A DNA stretch of 64,000 bases from Straminergon stramineum (taxonomy: Eukaryota > Streptophyta > Bryopsida > Hypnales > Calliergonaceae). The notes beneath the pieces were generated by a model. That model saw only the letters and a list, made by a program, of their open reading frames with translations. It had not been told where the DNA came from and did not search any database. The position numbers were made by a program, and so were the translations under genes. Positions within the stretch are counted from its first letter, which is position 1, and the number at the start of each line of letters is the position of its first letter. The stretch spans positions 15,443,001 to 15,507,000 of the forward strand of contig OY987272.1 of the NCBI GenBank assembly GCA_963920665.1, read 5' to 3'. This document shows, one piece after another, positions 48,754-61,800 of the stretch.

Positions 48754-51700
48754 ATGCCGAGGGAGAAGCTTTTGGGGGTTCTGGTAGGCCTTGGGATTGC
48801 GGGTTTTTTCATCTTCCGGCGAGTTCTCAAAGGCGGCAAGAAGCACAACGGTGCTTTCATTGAGTATTTGGAGTTGCTACCTCCGCCTTCTCCACCACCG
48901 CCCAGCGCTCCACTTCCTCTTTCAGAACTCACGTTTGCCATTAAGGATATGTAAGTAAATGCTTTTTGTTAGTTGCAATTTCCGTATTCCTGTTCTCCAG
49001 TAATTTGAATTCTCACATACACTTGAAGTAGCGCATTGTCGGCATTGGTTATTACTGCGCAAACCCGAAGTCGTTGTGGTTTATGAAGTCTTTTTTATCA
49101 TATTTTGAGCTTTACTGGAGAATCCTTACATTTTACAGAAGCCGAAAGGTTTGCTTTGAAACGATCATTCTGATGCGGAATGGCTTCATTTTAGTATTCT
49201 GGAACAAAAATGAGGGTCCAGAATACTAAAATGAGAGCAAATGAGGTTCATTTCTCGTGTGGGACTGAGTCCAGAGTTCTCAATTTGTTCTAGATTGTGG
49301 AAGCTCATTGCTGACGGAGCTGGTAGTAAGGTTTAGATCGCTCGGTGCTCATCGTTACTGCAATATTTCCGGATCGCAAGCTGTTGCTCCAAGTAGTTGA
49401 TATCTAGGGTTTTGAATGTCTTTACAACTTCGGTTTTGACTAGGTAATGGCAAAAGAGGACATGGCACGGTAGGTATTAATCTGCTTAGTATTTTTGATA
49501 ACAGTACCCTTGACTTCCATTACCGGAATGCAAATGCCATTTGTAACTTATAAACCAAAATTTTACCCGTCAAAAGAAAGAGTTTGGTACCTAATCTGCA
49601 AAATTAAATTGTAGGATCTTTAGGATCGTGTTACCTAGCCCTGCACTCTGACCTTGAGGGTAAGAATGTGCACTTGAATCTCAATGGCTTGCATTACAGG
49701 CTCTAATCCTCCTCTTCTCAACCATTGAGTCATTACAGCTTCAAAATCCCGCGCTGACAGTATGACTTTTAAATGTCAAAGATGAATTTCAGCTCTCAAC
49801 CCTGCTAAATGTGATGGAGGACAGATTCGATGTGGAAGGATATGTAGCAGGTTTTGGGAATCCGGACTGGGCATCATCACATGAACCTGCCGCACGAACC
49901 GCTCCAGCTGTGAAAGCTCTTCTGGAGGCAGGTGCAACGTGCGTCGGCAAACTTCATATGGATGAGCTTGCTTACTGGTGAATCCTTCTTCCTTCCTTGG
50001 TCCCTTCTGCTGTAATTTTGCTGACTTATCCTCAAAAATGGTTTGCTATAACCTCTGGAGGGAGTAAGCGGACCAAATTGTATATCGTGTTTTTTTTTAC
50101 CATTTTTTATCGGGTCAGACGGGGCCTTTCTTTTGCACAATTGTGTTTATTTTCTGACGAAATGTGCAAGGTTCTTCACTGGTTCTGGTGATATAGAAGT
50201 TGATCTTGTCTGAATTATATTTTCGACAATATGATCAATCGAATTGGAACTTTGGTCCTTAAGGGTTAAGGTCTCGCACACCCAGAATATTGAATTTATG
50301 TGATGTGGCAGCATCTTTGGAGAGAATAAGCACTATGGAACACCAGTAAATCCTGCAGCACCAAACCGTGTGCCAGGAGGATCATCAAGTGGGTCAGCAG
50401 TTGCTGTAGCCGCAGACTTAGTAGACTTCTCACTAGGTGGGTATATCTCTGAAGTATCTGTAATCCAAGTGTCTATGTATGCCGAGTTAGAAACCAACAG
50501 ATGATTGTTTCTAAGCGCAGTAGTAGCTGACTTCGTCATGATGAAGCTGAACCAGTCACTGCTCACTAGTAAATACCGAAAATTTTGGTCAATGAGACTT
50601 CTATTCATTCTTCAGAATGATGGGCTTACCTTCTAGTCAGGTCATTTACTGGAGCGGGTGCATGCGATCTTAAAGACAAAGGTTTTTGTATTTTGTGCAT
50701 ACATTATTACGAGGTCTGATTGTCTGCCTGTTTTATTGACCCAAGTTTTTTGGTGCTAGGTACGGATACCGCTGGTAGTGTGCGAATTCCAGCGGCCTTT
50801 TGTGGAATTTTGGGGTTTCGTCCTTCATTGGGAGCTGTTTCAGTAGTTGGAGTTATTCCTATGTCACAAAGTTTTGATACTGTTGGTAAACATCCTGTCC
50901 CCTCTTTTGATTTCACTCTAGAGCATGTCATGTTCTGTGTGGTTTGCTTGGCATCATTGTATGTGTTGCTGTTTTCCCTGGATTGTTTTAGTGTAGTTTC
51001 TCTTTCTTGGTTATCTACGTTCCTGAAGTGCTGGCTTTCGTAAAGTTCATGCCTGGAGCGCTTTTTAGTGTTTTTTGATGGTTTTAATGAGCAACTGTAT
51101 TTTGCAGGATGTTTTGCACGAGATCCAGTAATTTTGCGGCAAGTAGGGCACGCTTTGCTTCAGCTCCCTTTCATGAACGTGAGGCAACCACGACGGTTCC
51201 TCATCGCTGAGGATTGCTTCAAACTTTCATTAATTCCGAGCGAAGAATCTATGGCTGGGGTTGTCAGATCGATTCAGAAGCTTCTTGGACGTATGTATAT
51301 TGCCATTTCCTGTCACTGCTTTCGAAAGATTTTGTTTCATTTTTAATGTTTTTCTTTTCCTAGATGCCTTTGGTTTCTCTCTTGCCAAGTCCCTGCTGCC
51401 CAGTTTCCACGGTGCTGATCATATCATTCTAGAGTATTGTTGACCTCCCACCCTTTTTACTGTAGCTGTACTGGGGTTGGCACCAACGACACTTGCCACC
51501 AACAGTTGGCTGAGTAGCAATGTTTGAACTCAAGATATGAGAGACTCTGTATCAAAGAAAGAAGATCTGAGAGAATCAGAGTATTTTGGATACCCTGATT
51601 CTTCCTTGAATTAGCATTTCTGCCCAAGGTGTTTGCAGGAACTTTCAAGAATTTTGTGTTTGGTTCAGGCGTTATGAAGACGTTATTGATTGATCTATTA

Positions 51701-54283
51701 GTTGTCGCTGCTTTATCGCAGGGCAAGTGTTGCAGAATATCAATCTTGAAGATTATTTGGAAAGGACTGTACCAAGTCTCAAAGATCTACAAAGGGAGAT
51801 TAGTGGCGGCTCAGATTTAGGAGCACTGTCCTTACTTCGGTTTGCCATGCAGATTATTCAGAGGTGGGTGCCGTGTCAAAACAGGCACAGGTCTAAACAG
51901 AATATTTTGGATTTGGTGATTAGGAGCAAAACACTTGTCTTATCTTGTTTGTAGCTTACACATTTTCGTGCTAGTCACCGGTGTTTTATTTCGTTTCTAC
52001 GTTGAAAGTGACATGGAAACAGTGTGAATGGTTCGAGCATTCTTTATTTAGTTTCAGTATTGTATCTTCGCCTTTTTACAGGTGGGAGTTCAAAGTAAAT
52101 CATGAAGAATGGTTGACCACCGTAAAGCCTGACCTAGCCCCTGCTTTAGCGGCACGTACAAAAGCCGCGCTTGAGACCAACTCTCATTCGTTGCCTCTTA
52201 TCGAGAGAATTAAGGACGAGGCTCGCTATGCAATCAATGATCTTCTTAAGGTAAATGTGAAGTTGCAGTAAAGGTTCTTTGGCTTTCATATAAATTTAGC
52301 AATCACTCTCGCATTTGCCTTAAATTCCCAAAATACCAGAGGCCCAAATTTGCGGGTTTTATCAGTTTTGAGCAGGTCATATGGGGACTTTCTTAACTCT
52401 GTTATTGATTTGTTGACCAACTTATGAAATGTTTTTCGCTGATTCTGGTGTTACAAAGTTTGACCCCATCTGAATTATATTTTTCGCATTACATCAAACT
52501 AGTAATTGGTCATTTTAAAACCGTGTTAGGAGTTAACTCGCTTGCTTTGATTTTGGTCGTAAGCTTTCATCAACCTGGTTGGCAGCAAGCGTTGACGGTA
52601 TTGTATGTAACAGGACGATGCGCTTCTGGTAATGCCTACAGTTCCAGATATTCCTCCCAAATTAGAAACCAAAGCAGCAGCACTTGAAAAATTTCGGACA
52701 AGAACAATGGATTTGATATGTGTGTCAGGGATGTCGGGCTGCTGTCAGGTACCTAACGCCATTTTCCTTGGCATATTAAAATTTGGCTGCGTTTCTTGGA
52801 TGTAATCTTTCTCGAGATGGTTATCTTCTATTGTGGTATGTGTATACCGTGTATTCCACTGTTCTCTTAAGGGCCTGGAACTACAGGTATAGGAGGAGTG
52901 ATATGATATCACTCCCTGCAATGGTCGTATTTTTGTTTGACGAACTGGAATCAATGCAGGTTACGATGCCAGTAGGAGAACATGAAAACGTGCCTGTGGC
53001 AGTATCCCTACTCGCAAGACAAGGGTCTGACCGGTTTCTACTAGATACAGTACTAGCATTATTTTCCTCATTACAGGATGAGGATAAGACCGCGGGTAAC
53101 CAATATTCTACTTTGAGGAACGGTAACAGTGATGCTGCTGAGTTGGCCAAGGAAAAGGTGTGTGAGATTCGAAATCTTACATGAGTATGTAATTTAGGCG
53201 TTTCTTTTGTTCCATTTGGAGACGGAATCATAAGGAGGACACTCGAGAGTAGTTCAGGTATAATGTAATTGAATTATAGCCTACAATGTTTGGAAACATA
53301 GTGATCGTTTTTTCTGTGATGTGCAGGGTAATGCAGCATTCAAGGATAAGGATTTCAAGAAAGCTCTCGGCCATTACACTGACGCTATACGTTTAAATGG
53401 ACACAATCCAACGTACTACAATAATCGCGCCATGGCTTATCTTCAACTTGCCTGGTAGGTCTTGTGTGGGTATATCTGGTTGCTGAAACTGACGCTATTT
53501 CTAATGTGTCATTTGTTTTGTTTTTCTTACGAGGGGAGCTCACATCGAGTTTGTATGCTTGCAGTTTTCTAGAGGCGGAATCTGATTGTACCACTGCATT
53601 GATCCTGGATAAGAAGGTGAGTGACTGTCTTGCTGAATCTTTTCTATCATGGAGCAAGTGCAAGTGGATGTTGTTAAATTGTGTTTTCATTGTGCATTTG
53701 TACATATATGCTGCTTTGCCTCTGGCATGATTATTGATGACGGGTTGACTTGCAGAGTGTAAAAGCGTATTTGAGGAGAGGCACCGCTCGTGAATTTTTG
53801 GGATACTACAAAGAGTCTGACGAAGGTCCCAAGCGTTTGCTCCCTGCCTCTTGCCCTCCTATGTGCTTGTGACCCAGTTCTTTACCTTTCCGAATGTCTT
53901 GTATGAAAACAGGGTTGCAGTAAAATTAGACTGCTTTAGGAACGTTTAGATAGTTATTTAAGAGTCTTCTCTATTATTCATGGTGGAGTCTCCCTTTGGT
54001 CACAATGATCATGTATCGTTTACGTATTATTTAACCTCGCTCCGTTCTGTATTAGTTCTCTCGATTAACAAAGTTCATGATCAAGTCAAGTCAAGTCCAC
54101 ATTATGTTTATAGATAAGTTCAAATTGCAAATGCAAATTGCTGTTATCATTCAATTTCTAATTTCCGTGATTCTGATCTATAACTGATTATATGCATCTG
54201 CAGATTTTAGGCAAGCTCTCGTATTGGAACCCACCAACAAAACGGCTAGTGAGGCACTCAGAAGGATTAAGAAGCTTCTATGA
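48754..54283 (+). CDS. TOC64: Toc64/OM64-type import receptor: membrane anchor, amidase domain with intact triad, TPR domain; 13 exons
   Basis: Exons are 48754-48950, 49825-49977, 50312-50436, 50760-50885, 51108-51290, 51722-51863, 52082-52250, 52614-52748, 52960-53157, 53327-53454, 53565-53616, 53756-53825 and 54204-54283; 585 aa in frame, the usual Toc64 size. An N-terminal anchor (about 5-22, [14 protein letters not shown]) is followed by a proline linker, the amidase-signature domain (about 58-455) and three TPRs (about 472-585). Family role: docking of Hsp90/Hsp70-delivered preproteins on the chloroplast or mitochondrial outer membrane. All five carboxylate-clamp residues are present (Lys474, Asn478, Asn509, Lys539, Arg543), so EEVD-tail binding is expected. 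Unlike the Arabidopsis chloroplast Toc64 I recall, the triad is intact: Lys64 (FAIKD), Ser141 (GGSSSGS), Ser165 ([10 protein letters not shown]), so hydrolase activity is possible. Plastid versus mitochondrial location is not decidable here. Confidence 0.94.
49187..49233. repeat. Perfect 17-bp hairpin in Toc64 intron 1
   Basis: CATTTTAGTATTCTGGA (49187-49203) and its exact reverse complement (49217-49233) are separated by 13 bases. It is isolated within the 874-bp first intron. It could be a tiny foldback remnant or a structured intronic RNA. Confidence 0.7.
50086..50271 (-). mobile_element. Intronic TIR element family, copy 4 (Toc64 intron 2)
   Basis: On the minus strand the copy begins CCCTTAAGGACC (50260-50271) and continues CCAATTCGATTGATCATATT, GAACCAGTGAAGAACCTTGC and GGCCCCGTCTGACCC. 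The far TIR is degenerate. Confidence 0.65.
52324..52540 (-). mobile_element. Intronic TIR element family, copy 5 (Toc64 intron 7)
   Basis: The minus strand reads GGTTTTAAAATGACCAATTA, ACCAGAATCAGCGAAAAACA, AAAGTCCCCATATGACCTGC and TCAAAACTGATAAAACC, clearly the same family as 44846-45079. Terminal repeats are decayed. Confidence 0.65.
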
Positions 54284-55526
54284 AGATTGAAGGTAGGGAC
54301 AATTTTTTTTCGTGTTCAACTTTTCCTAGATCGTCCGAACGGATGGGCCGAACTTTCTCTTTTTGCTTTTTTTTTCGTTTTTTTCCCCTTTCATATCCAC
54401 ATAGTTGAAACCTGCGTGTGACGGCTTTTGCTCATCAAGGCTTAGTCGCTAGTGAAGAAATCTTGTTGAGAACACTGAATTGAGGATGGTTGGGGAGTGT
54501 TCAGTCAGTGCTGGACCCATGGCATCTATATGTTGATAGTGTTCAATGTGCATAGGAGAGAGGGAGAGTAGCAATCCTTGAAGTGGGCGTGACAGCAGCT
54601 AGTCAGGAGTATATTTGGACGCATCACCTGCTTTGATCGCCTCTGTATTTTAGTCATATTGAGCTGGAATGTTGTTCCGGAATTGAAACTTAACCGTATT
54701 CCGTGTCTGTCCTTAATGCCCTTTTCGACGTTCTTGACAATGAACCTTGAATGCCTGTAAGAAGCGTAACCCCAAAACGAAACATTGTTAAATAGTTGAG
54801 ATCCAACCATGGGATTTAGTATTGCTAACTCATACGTCTGATTTGTTAGAAACATTCATGAATTGAATGGACTTCCAGTCGTTTAGGGGCTAGCGTGACC
54901 TATTGTTCATTTGTTTCAAAATTAGAAATTAAACTAGGATTATGCTTGGCTAGTAACTAAAAGTATAATGTAATTGCACCTAATTGTACCTAATTGTCAC
55001 CCATTTCTAAATCCTACTCCTACAAATTCTTGATTAAATGAGAGCCTAGGGTTAATATTGATTACACCTACTTTAGCACTTAGAAAATTTATAGTTTATT
55101 CATACAATGTCCAAAAATGCATGGTGAGAGACTTTAGATTCCCCTTTTGACTTCCAAAAAGATTCAAAAAACAAACTTAGATAATTTAAAACAATCCACT
55201 TTCAATATCTATTAACACTTGGAAGCAAGGAAATTTGTAACATTTATGTGGTGTTCACATTTTAACACTTATCAGGGTAGTATAGAGAATTTGTAACATT
55301 TACATGAAAAACACTTAGAAAAATAAATGATGAAAATACACAAAATATGAATGTCATCCTACATTGAAGTGTAATGGAAGAATGAATCTAAAGAAGCTTG
55401 ATGAAATTTTTGTACATGCCTTTAATGATATTGAAGGATTTCTTTCTTTTGCATTGAAGTAAATTCATAGCCCTTCTCTATTGTAGACCTCAACTTCTAG
55501 CTTCTTTAAATCATCAAATCACAAAT
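54284..55526. other. 3' flank of Toc64, then AT-rich DNA
   Basis: 54284 to about 54900 is likely 3' untranslated and flanking sequence; the minus-strand frame 54526-54855 has no domain. From 54900 on the DNA is AT-rich without a gene. Confidence 0.5.
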
Positions 55527-55790
55527 ATGTTATTACATCATAATATTGCTAAATCCTCAAATGGCACAACACTAGAATATAAAGAGATTGATGTTAGGGA
55601 GTTTGAAGTTTAAATTCCAAAGACATTGATGGAATTTATGGCTAGTATTGTTTGCATGATGTTATTACATCATAATATTGCTAAATCCTCAAATGGCACA
55701 ACACTAGAATATAAAGAGATTGATGTTAGGGAGTTTGAAGTTTAAATCCCAAAGACATTGATGGAATTTATGGCTAGTATTGTTTGCATG
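55527..55790 (+). repeat. Recent tandem duplication, 2 x 132 bp
   Basis: Copies 55527-55658 and 55659-55790 appear identical except for one base (AAATTCC versus AAATCCC). A third copy begins (ATGT) but diverges at once. No open frame of note. Near-identity indicates a recent slippage or unequal-exchange event, or a mis-assembly. Confidence 0.92.
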
Positions 55791-58700
55791 ATGTAGAATG
55801 TGTTGTACATGATGTGAAATGGATGATGTGTGAAGATATTGCAAGCTGTAAATGGTACTATTAATGCCAACTACAACATGATTTGTATATTACATGATAG
55901 ACATAATTCAATTTCATACAAGTTATAAATTTCCATAGCCTCACTTTCATCTGAATTAACACTTATTGAAGTGAAATCTTTGAAGAGGGGAGCATAATTT
56001 TTATAAATTCTCTTAACAATTAACAATTAACACTTACTAGTGTATTTTTTGGAGTTTGGGGGGGCAACACAATTTTCCTTAACACATATGCAATTTTTAC
56101 GCTTATTAAAGTAATAGATATCAAGGGTGGACCATAGTAGGAAACATATTCAAGTGGGAGTAAAGCCTAGACAAAATTGAAACACTCATTAGTCAAAAGT
56201 TTCAAAATGGTACAACTGGATTACAATAATGAAAGTTTTTACAACTTTTTGTTTACTTATCTTGGTAAAGCAACCTTTAGTACAATCTAAGTACATTAAC
56301 TTAAAAAGAAAGTGGCCTATCACTAAAATATGTAACAAAAAAAATTACTAAATTTTCTAATGAATAGGTACATTCTACAATTCTATAGTATCCTTTAAAG
56401 TCATTCATCACACTTTTCTTCAAAATTCTTATAAGGTTAACCTTTAATCCCTAAGAGTCTAAGGGAAGGAGGTGGATGTAGATTTTCAATGGTTTTGGCA
56501 AAATAATTTATGATATGAGTAGAATCTAGACATCAAATCTTCATTTTTTACATTGTTTTGCAACTCCACCAAATGCTACTGTTCATATTCAAAATAGGAC
56601 CTTGACAATGTTAATGATGAGATTCTCTTTGTATTGCACTCTCATTGGTTTGGAATTAAAATAGCAAATTATTTAGGTGGTGCATTTACTTTGTAAATCA
56701 TTCATTTTCTAAAAAATTTGGACATAATATTTTTCCTTGATTAACTTTTGATGGACCATTGGAGATATTCTAAGATGGAATGACCAAAATGGATCCAACC
56801 CCTATAGTTGAGCCCAATTCCATCTTAACTCCTAAAGGACTGAGTGTTCATTCAAGGGACAATTAGGATTTAGGTATGTGATGATGAAGTCAAATTAAAT
56901 GAACAAATGTTCTTCAAAAAATTGACACAGAATGGAGACATTCACTCCCTTTAAATGTAAAAAAATTTATAATTGGATGCCCAAATCAAAAGTCATTTAA
57001 CACAAAAAAAGAAATTGGGACAATTCAGGCAATTGGGACATCTTTTGCTAAATTCCCCATCTACTTCTGAAATTTGGCATGTATCTATCTAACATGGTAT
57101 CAATTGTAAAAAAAACCTATACTTTTGGTAGACAAATCTTATTAAAAAAGGAATCAAAACTCTACTACCTCACTTTGTATCTCCTTCAAGTGCCTTCAAG
57201 AAATTATAGGGGACAAATCAATGTGTTTCTTAAGTTCAAGATGATACATGTTTGGCACTCCATCACTAATTCACCTCACACTTTTGTATTGGTAACTATA
57301 ATTGAGTATTTTCTTCTAACTACAAATGCTATTATCTTTAAATCTATCTTCTCAAATTCTTAAAAAAATTCCACAAATTTCAAATATTTGTTTTTAAGTT
57401 TTCAACATTTTGATTTCAAACAAACAAATTCCTTGTTGCATAAGAGATCATCAAAAAATGACTAAGTATATAGCAAAATTATTTGACCTCTTTGTATTGT
57501 AGAGTGATTTAAAGTAAAGTAGAACCTCAATATATGCTTTTGAAAGTTTTACATAATTACACACAACAAGATGTAGTTGTCAATGGTGTGAGGCTCCATT
57601 TTTTGTGGAGCAAAAAATTTACTCCAAGAGGGCTTGCAATCTAGTACCCCCAATTCATAGGAGTGAATTTTAGAGTAACACAATAAAGTAGATGCACCAT
57701 TCCCATCCCTTTTCAGAACTCTTCCCTCATTTACCAATGGTGCACATTTTCTTTCTAGAATGTACTTCTGTAGTACATGATGACCGAATTTGGGAATTGG
57801 CTATAAAGGTGGGAATGGATATGTCTACCTCAAATTTGATTTATTCCATGATGTTATACACTATAACATACATCTATGGTGAAAATTTCAGATTTTATTG
57901 GTATATTTCGTATTCAATTTGAATTCTCTTCATTTTTTTCTTAAGAAATTCATGATAATTTCAAATTTTTCCCAAAAGATGTAAAAATATTATGGGTTGT
58001 AGTAGACATGTGACTTCATCTTTGAAAAATAAATTTATAATTTTTCAGTAATATGTAATTGCACAATGGTAGTGATGGATAGTGACGCTTGAAATCAATG
58101 GTCAACAACGATCCCAAAACAATTATAGGCTAATTTGCAGGAATTGCTATACTTGTGTGAAGGGGGAGCTATTTCAGCAACCACATCTTTTTTTGGTAAA
58201 TTTTTTTTAATATTGTATAACTTGCGATAGTACACCCAATTTGGAAGTGTAGTGATGGCTAGTTTTGACCTTTTGCAATTATTTGAATTGCTAAGTGTTA
58301 CAAAGAAATGTCGAAGATTGACGAATTTTTTTGTGAAAGTGTTGTGAAGAGTGTTCATTTTGAATTTGTCCAATGGATGGTTCTTTGTAGTGTTTTTTGG
58401 ATTAATATGTTTGAGTGACAAAGTATGTCACTAACAAGGGAGTTGAATCCTTCTTGCCATGTGCAAGACTACCCATATCTAGTATTATTGTTTTGCACAA
58501 CAAAAGAAACAAGCCACACTAGTAGTAAGGGTAAGAAACATCAAAAAAAGCCCTCTTAGTTAAGTTGTAGGCACAACAATCACAAGCTCCACCGCGTAGC
58601 AGTCTTGAATCTCCACTTCCAGCAACATTGAGAACATCATGATCCTATACAACACAAATTTTGTATCAAGGAAACATGAGCAATAAGGCTTGCTAAACCT

Positions 58701-58843
58701 CATGAAACTAAGGGTGAAATTAGAATGGCAAGGATACTTAGGAAAGGATATAACTCCGCTTCAACTAATTCACAAATCCTCTTTCCAGCCAACCTTGATA
58801 GCACTTTTCCACGAATTAATAGCTTCCTTGTAAGGAAAATTTT
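55791..58843. other. AT-rich gene-free DNA
   Basis: Only a diverged repeat at 57855-57975 (partner of 31485-31620 in a B55 intron) was recognised. Frames such as 57079-57363 and 58095-58421 carry no domain. Confidence 0.5.
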
Positions 58844-61800
58844 CTAGGGAAAAATACTTCTAGCCACACATGTGCATAACAACTTAACAAGGGGCAAGTG
58901 CTTCCCTGGTCTATTTCTCTCATAGGATTTTAAAAACTTTAACGTGGAAAAACACCTCTCATCTTCAACAAACCCAAGTACCAAGTAGCACCCTATCTCA
59001 ACAAGTTTGAAATACTCAGAAATAAGCTTACACAAGTGGCGTGATTGTGAGAGTTTGTGCTACATTTTGATTCACGTCTAAGAGTGGGCCACAAGCTATC
59101 TCACATTTTACTTGCATGGTCACTTTCAACAAACCTTGCTACAAGTCTAAGTTGCAAGCTAACAACACTTAGAGGGCAATATGAGGCTTTCCACTTTCAT
59201 ACAATGGTTTACGATTGTAGAGTGATTGTAAAATTCTTTGAGAATAGCCAAGTACTTTGCAAAAGTTTGCTTAGTCCCCTTTTGCCTCCAATATTGTGGA
59301 TAGATAATTCCAAAGGCATCCAAGAGTTCATGCTAAGGAAAGTGGCGATCCAACTTAGCACACAAAGATTGCACAATATCTGTGAACAACAACATAGAAG
59401 TTATGCACTAAAAAACCACAATGCAAGAGAACTCAAAAGATAAATGAAAGCCACAACACAAGAAAACTCAAACAAACAAAACCCACAATGTGTTCCAAAA
59501 TCACAATGCATTTAGGAAACCAACAATACTTAAAAAAATCCTTTGTGGCTTCAAAAAACCCCGATGCATGACAAACCCACAACACATTCTCTTAACCCCA
59601 CTACGCATCAGAACCACAACACCTTCTAAAACACAAGGGTAATTGCAAGAAACACTTGTACTATTTGTTGCGTTTTTTTAATTTCAGCCTTTCACTACTT
59701 TTTCTACTACAAGTCACCTTCACTACTATTAGAGGCATAGAACATGAAATCTAGACGGTTTGATTAGATTTCAGATTTGCAATTCCAACAACACATGATG
59801 CTCATCATTGGATGGCAAGGATGGATGGCAATGCTTAATTTTCCATAAAAATAGTTTACATTGGTAGATTAGAAGTACTATAGGCCCTACCAGTACTATT
59901 GAGTTCTTCTATATACCTTGAAATACTATTTTGAGCTGAAAACTATAATTTATGCTAGAAAATCAAACTTCTACATTTCTATTTTCAAAAAAATTTAAAT
60001 GCACTTGAAAAATATAATTTAGAAGTGTCCATAGTTTCCAACTAAGAGAAAAGAAGGAAGATCAAAGCTAAAACTAAAAAAATATTTTTCATTCAACATA
60101 AATTCAACATAAATGTAGCACACTCTAGGCCAATGCAAAACACAATTGGAACATTTTTTTTGAAATCCCTCTACTGAGAAGATGTAATTCTATTAGAAGA
60201 ACTAACCTACCAAATTTGACAATGTAACTCTTAAAAAAAGGTACTCGACAGCACTAAAAAACACCAAAATCATATATGTGACATATACTTGAAATTCAAT
60301 CTCACCAATGGAATTAATTTAGGAAAAATTGAAATAATTCCAATACATTTTCTATAGCTATAGGAAGCTTATTCTTGAATTTCATGTTCATTCAATCCTT
60401 TTTGCAATATCTATGGTGCAAAACAACTTCAACATTGAATGTGACAGAAAATAGGACATGTGTTTCTTGCAATCACCCACAATGCATCACAACTACAACA
60501 CTTCAGTTGAAGAAACCCATAATGCATCACAAAATCAAAACACCTTAAAAAACAAGGCTTAGTTCACGACAAGTGACATTGAACAAAAGCAACATTCACA
60601 ACCCGAAAATTGCATTCATGATCCACATTACCTTCAAAAAACAACGCTAAAAGCTAGACTGTGTTCACAAGCCTCAATGTGAGAAAAAAAGCATTTAGAA
60701 GAAAGAAAAATTGTAGCATGAATTGAAGCACCATGTCCAATGGAAAAAAAAATGGAAAGCAAAATCAAAGCATAGACATCAATACATTATACAAAAAAAC
60801 ACAAAAAGAATGGAAACCAAAAAAAAGTCATACCTACAAATTGTTGCTTGATGGTATCTTGTATGCGATGGAAGTCTTGCTAGGTGATAAAAATGAGCTC
60901 GCCACTTTGCTTGTCATGACAATGTGCATAGACATGTGTGATGCACAGATTGTAAAATAGGTGTGAAATACGCAAGTCACTAGACCACTCCTTCCACTAA
61001 AGAGGAATGTTTACGCTTTGCAATGTCACCAATTCGTTGTATTGGGGGAATTCTTCCTTGTTGAAAATCGTGGCCCCATAGAAAAATAACCTTGCAAGCT
61101 CATATTGACAAACTTTATTTGCTTGCATGAAAGCACAGATGAAAATGTCACATGCTTGAGAAAGCTTGATTAAGCAATGAACTACATTTACCAATGGAAT
61201 GAAAAAGGCGAGTGAAAGTAGCACTTTGATGTTAGGCATACAACAAGTCAACATCATCACCAGCCCCAATGATATATTTTTGCCTTGGCCCTCTAGTCAT
61301 CTCCACGCCCATTTTGAAAAGAAGAATTGTGCATTCAACCATAATTTGTTGTTCTAGACTCTTCATGGATATCCATCTCATCTCAACATTGAATACCATT
61401 TAGTTCCCCTTAGTTTCCATGGGATTCACAAGCTTCTATAGCTCAACATGTTGCTTGTTACTACAACAAAAGTAAGAGTAAATGGATTGGAAAAGGCCTT
61501 TAAGGCGAGACACCATCGGATACTTGGAGAGAGTCTCGACAACTAGATTGATCTTGTGACTCACACAACTTGCTCCCAACTTGAAGGGAGACCATTTGTC
61601 TTGAATTTGGATGGTAACATCTTTTTTCAGACCTTGGAAAGTACTAACCCTACGAGCCCGAAAACACACAAGTTTAGAAGCTATTTTCTCATAAATGAGA
61701 CCTCCCTCATCTAACAAAGCATGCATAAAGACATTGGTTAAGTGGTCTGTAGTGCCACCTTTAGAGATACAAGACAAATGGAGCAAGTGCAGCACTTGTT

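Noticed and set aside
48396..48941. 181-codon minus-strand frame between the Toc64 genes
   Set aside because: It runs antisense through exon 1 of the well-supported plus-strand Toc64 gene, has low-complexity Gly/Pro stretches created by that exon, and shows no domain.
55527..55790. CRISPR-like or satellite array
   Set aside because: Only two copies of a 132-bp unit without spacers, in a eukaryotic genome. It is an ordinary tandem duplication.
58095..58421. 108-codon minus-strand frame
   Set aside because: AT-rich Lys/Asn/Leu composition without any motif. It ends before the hAT-like homology and is not continuous with it.
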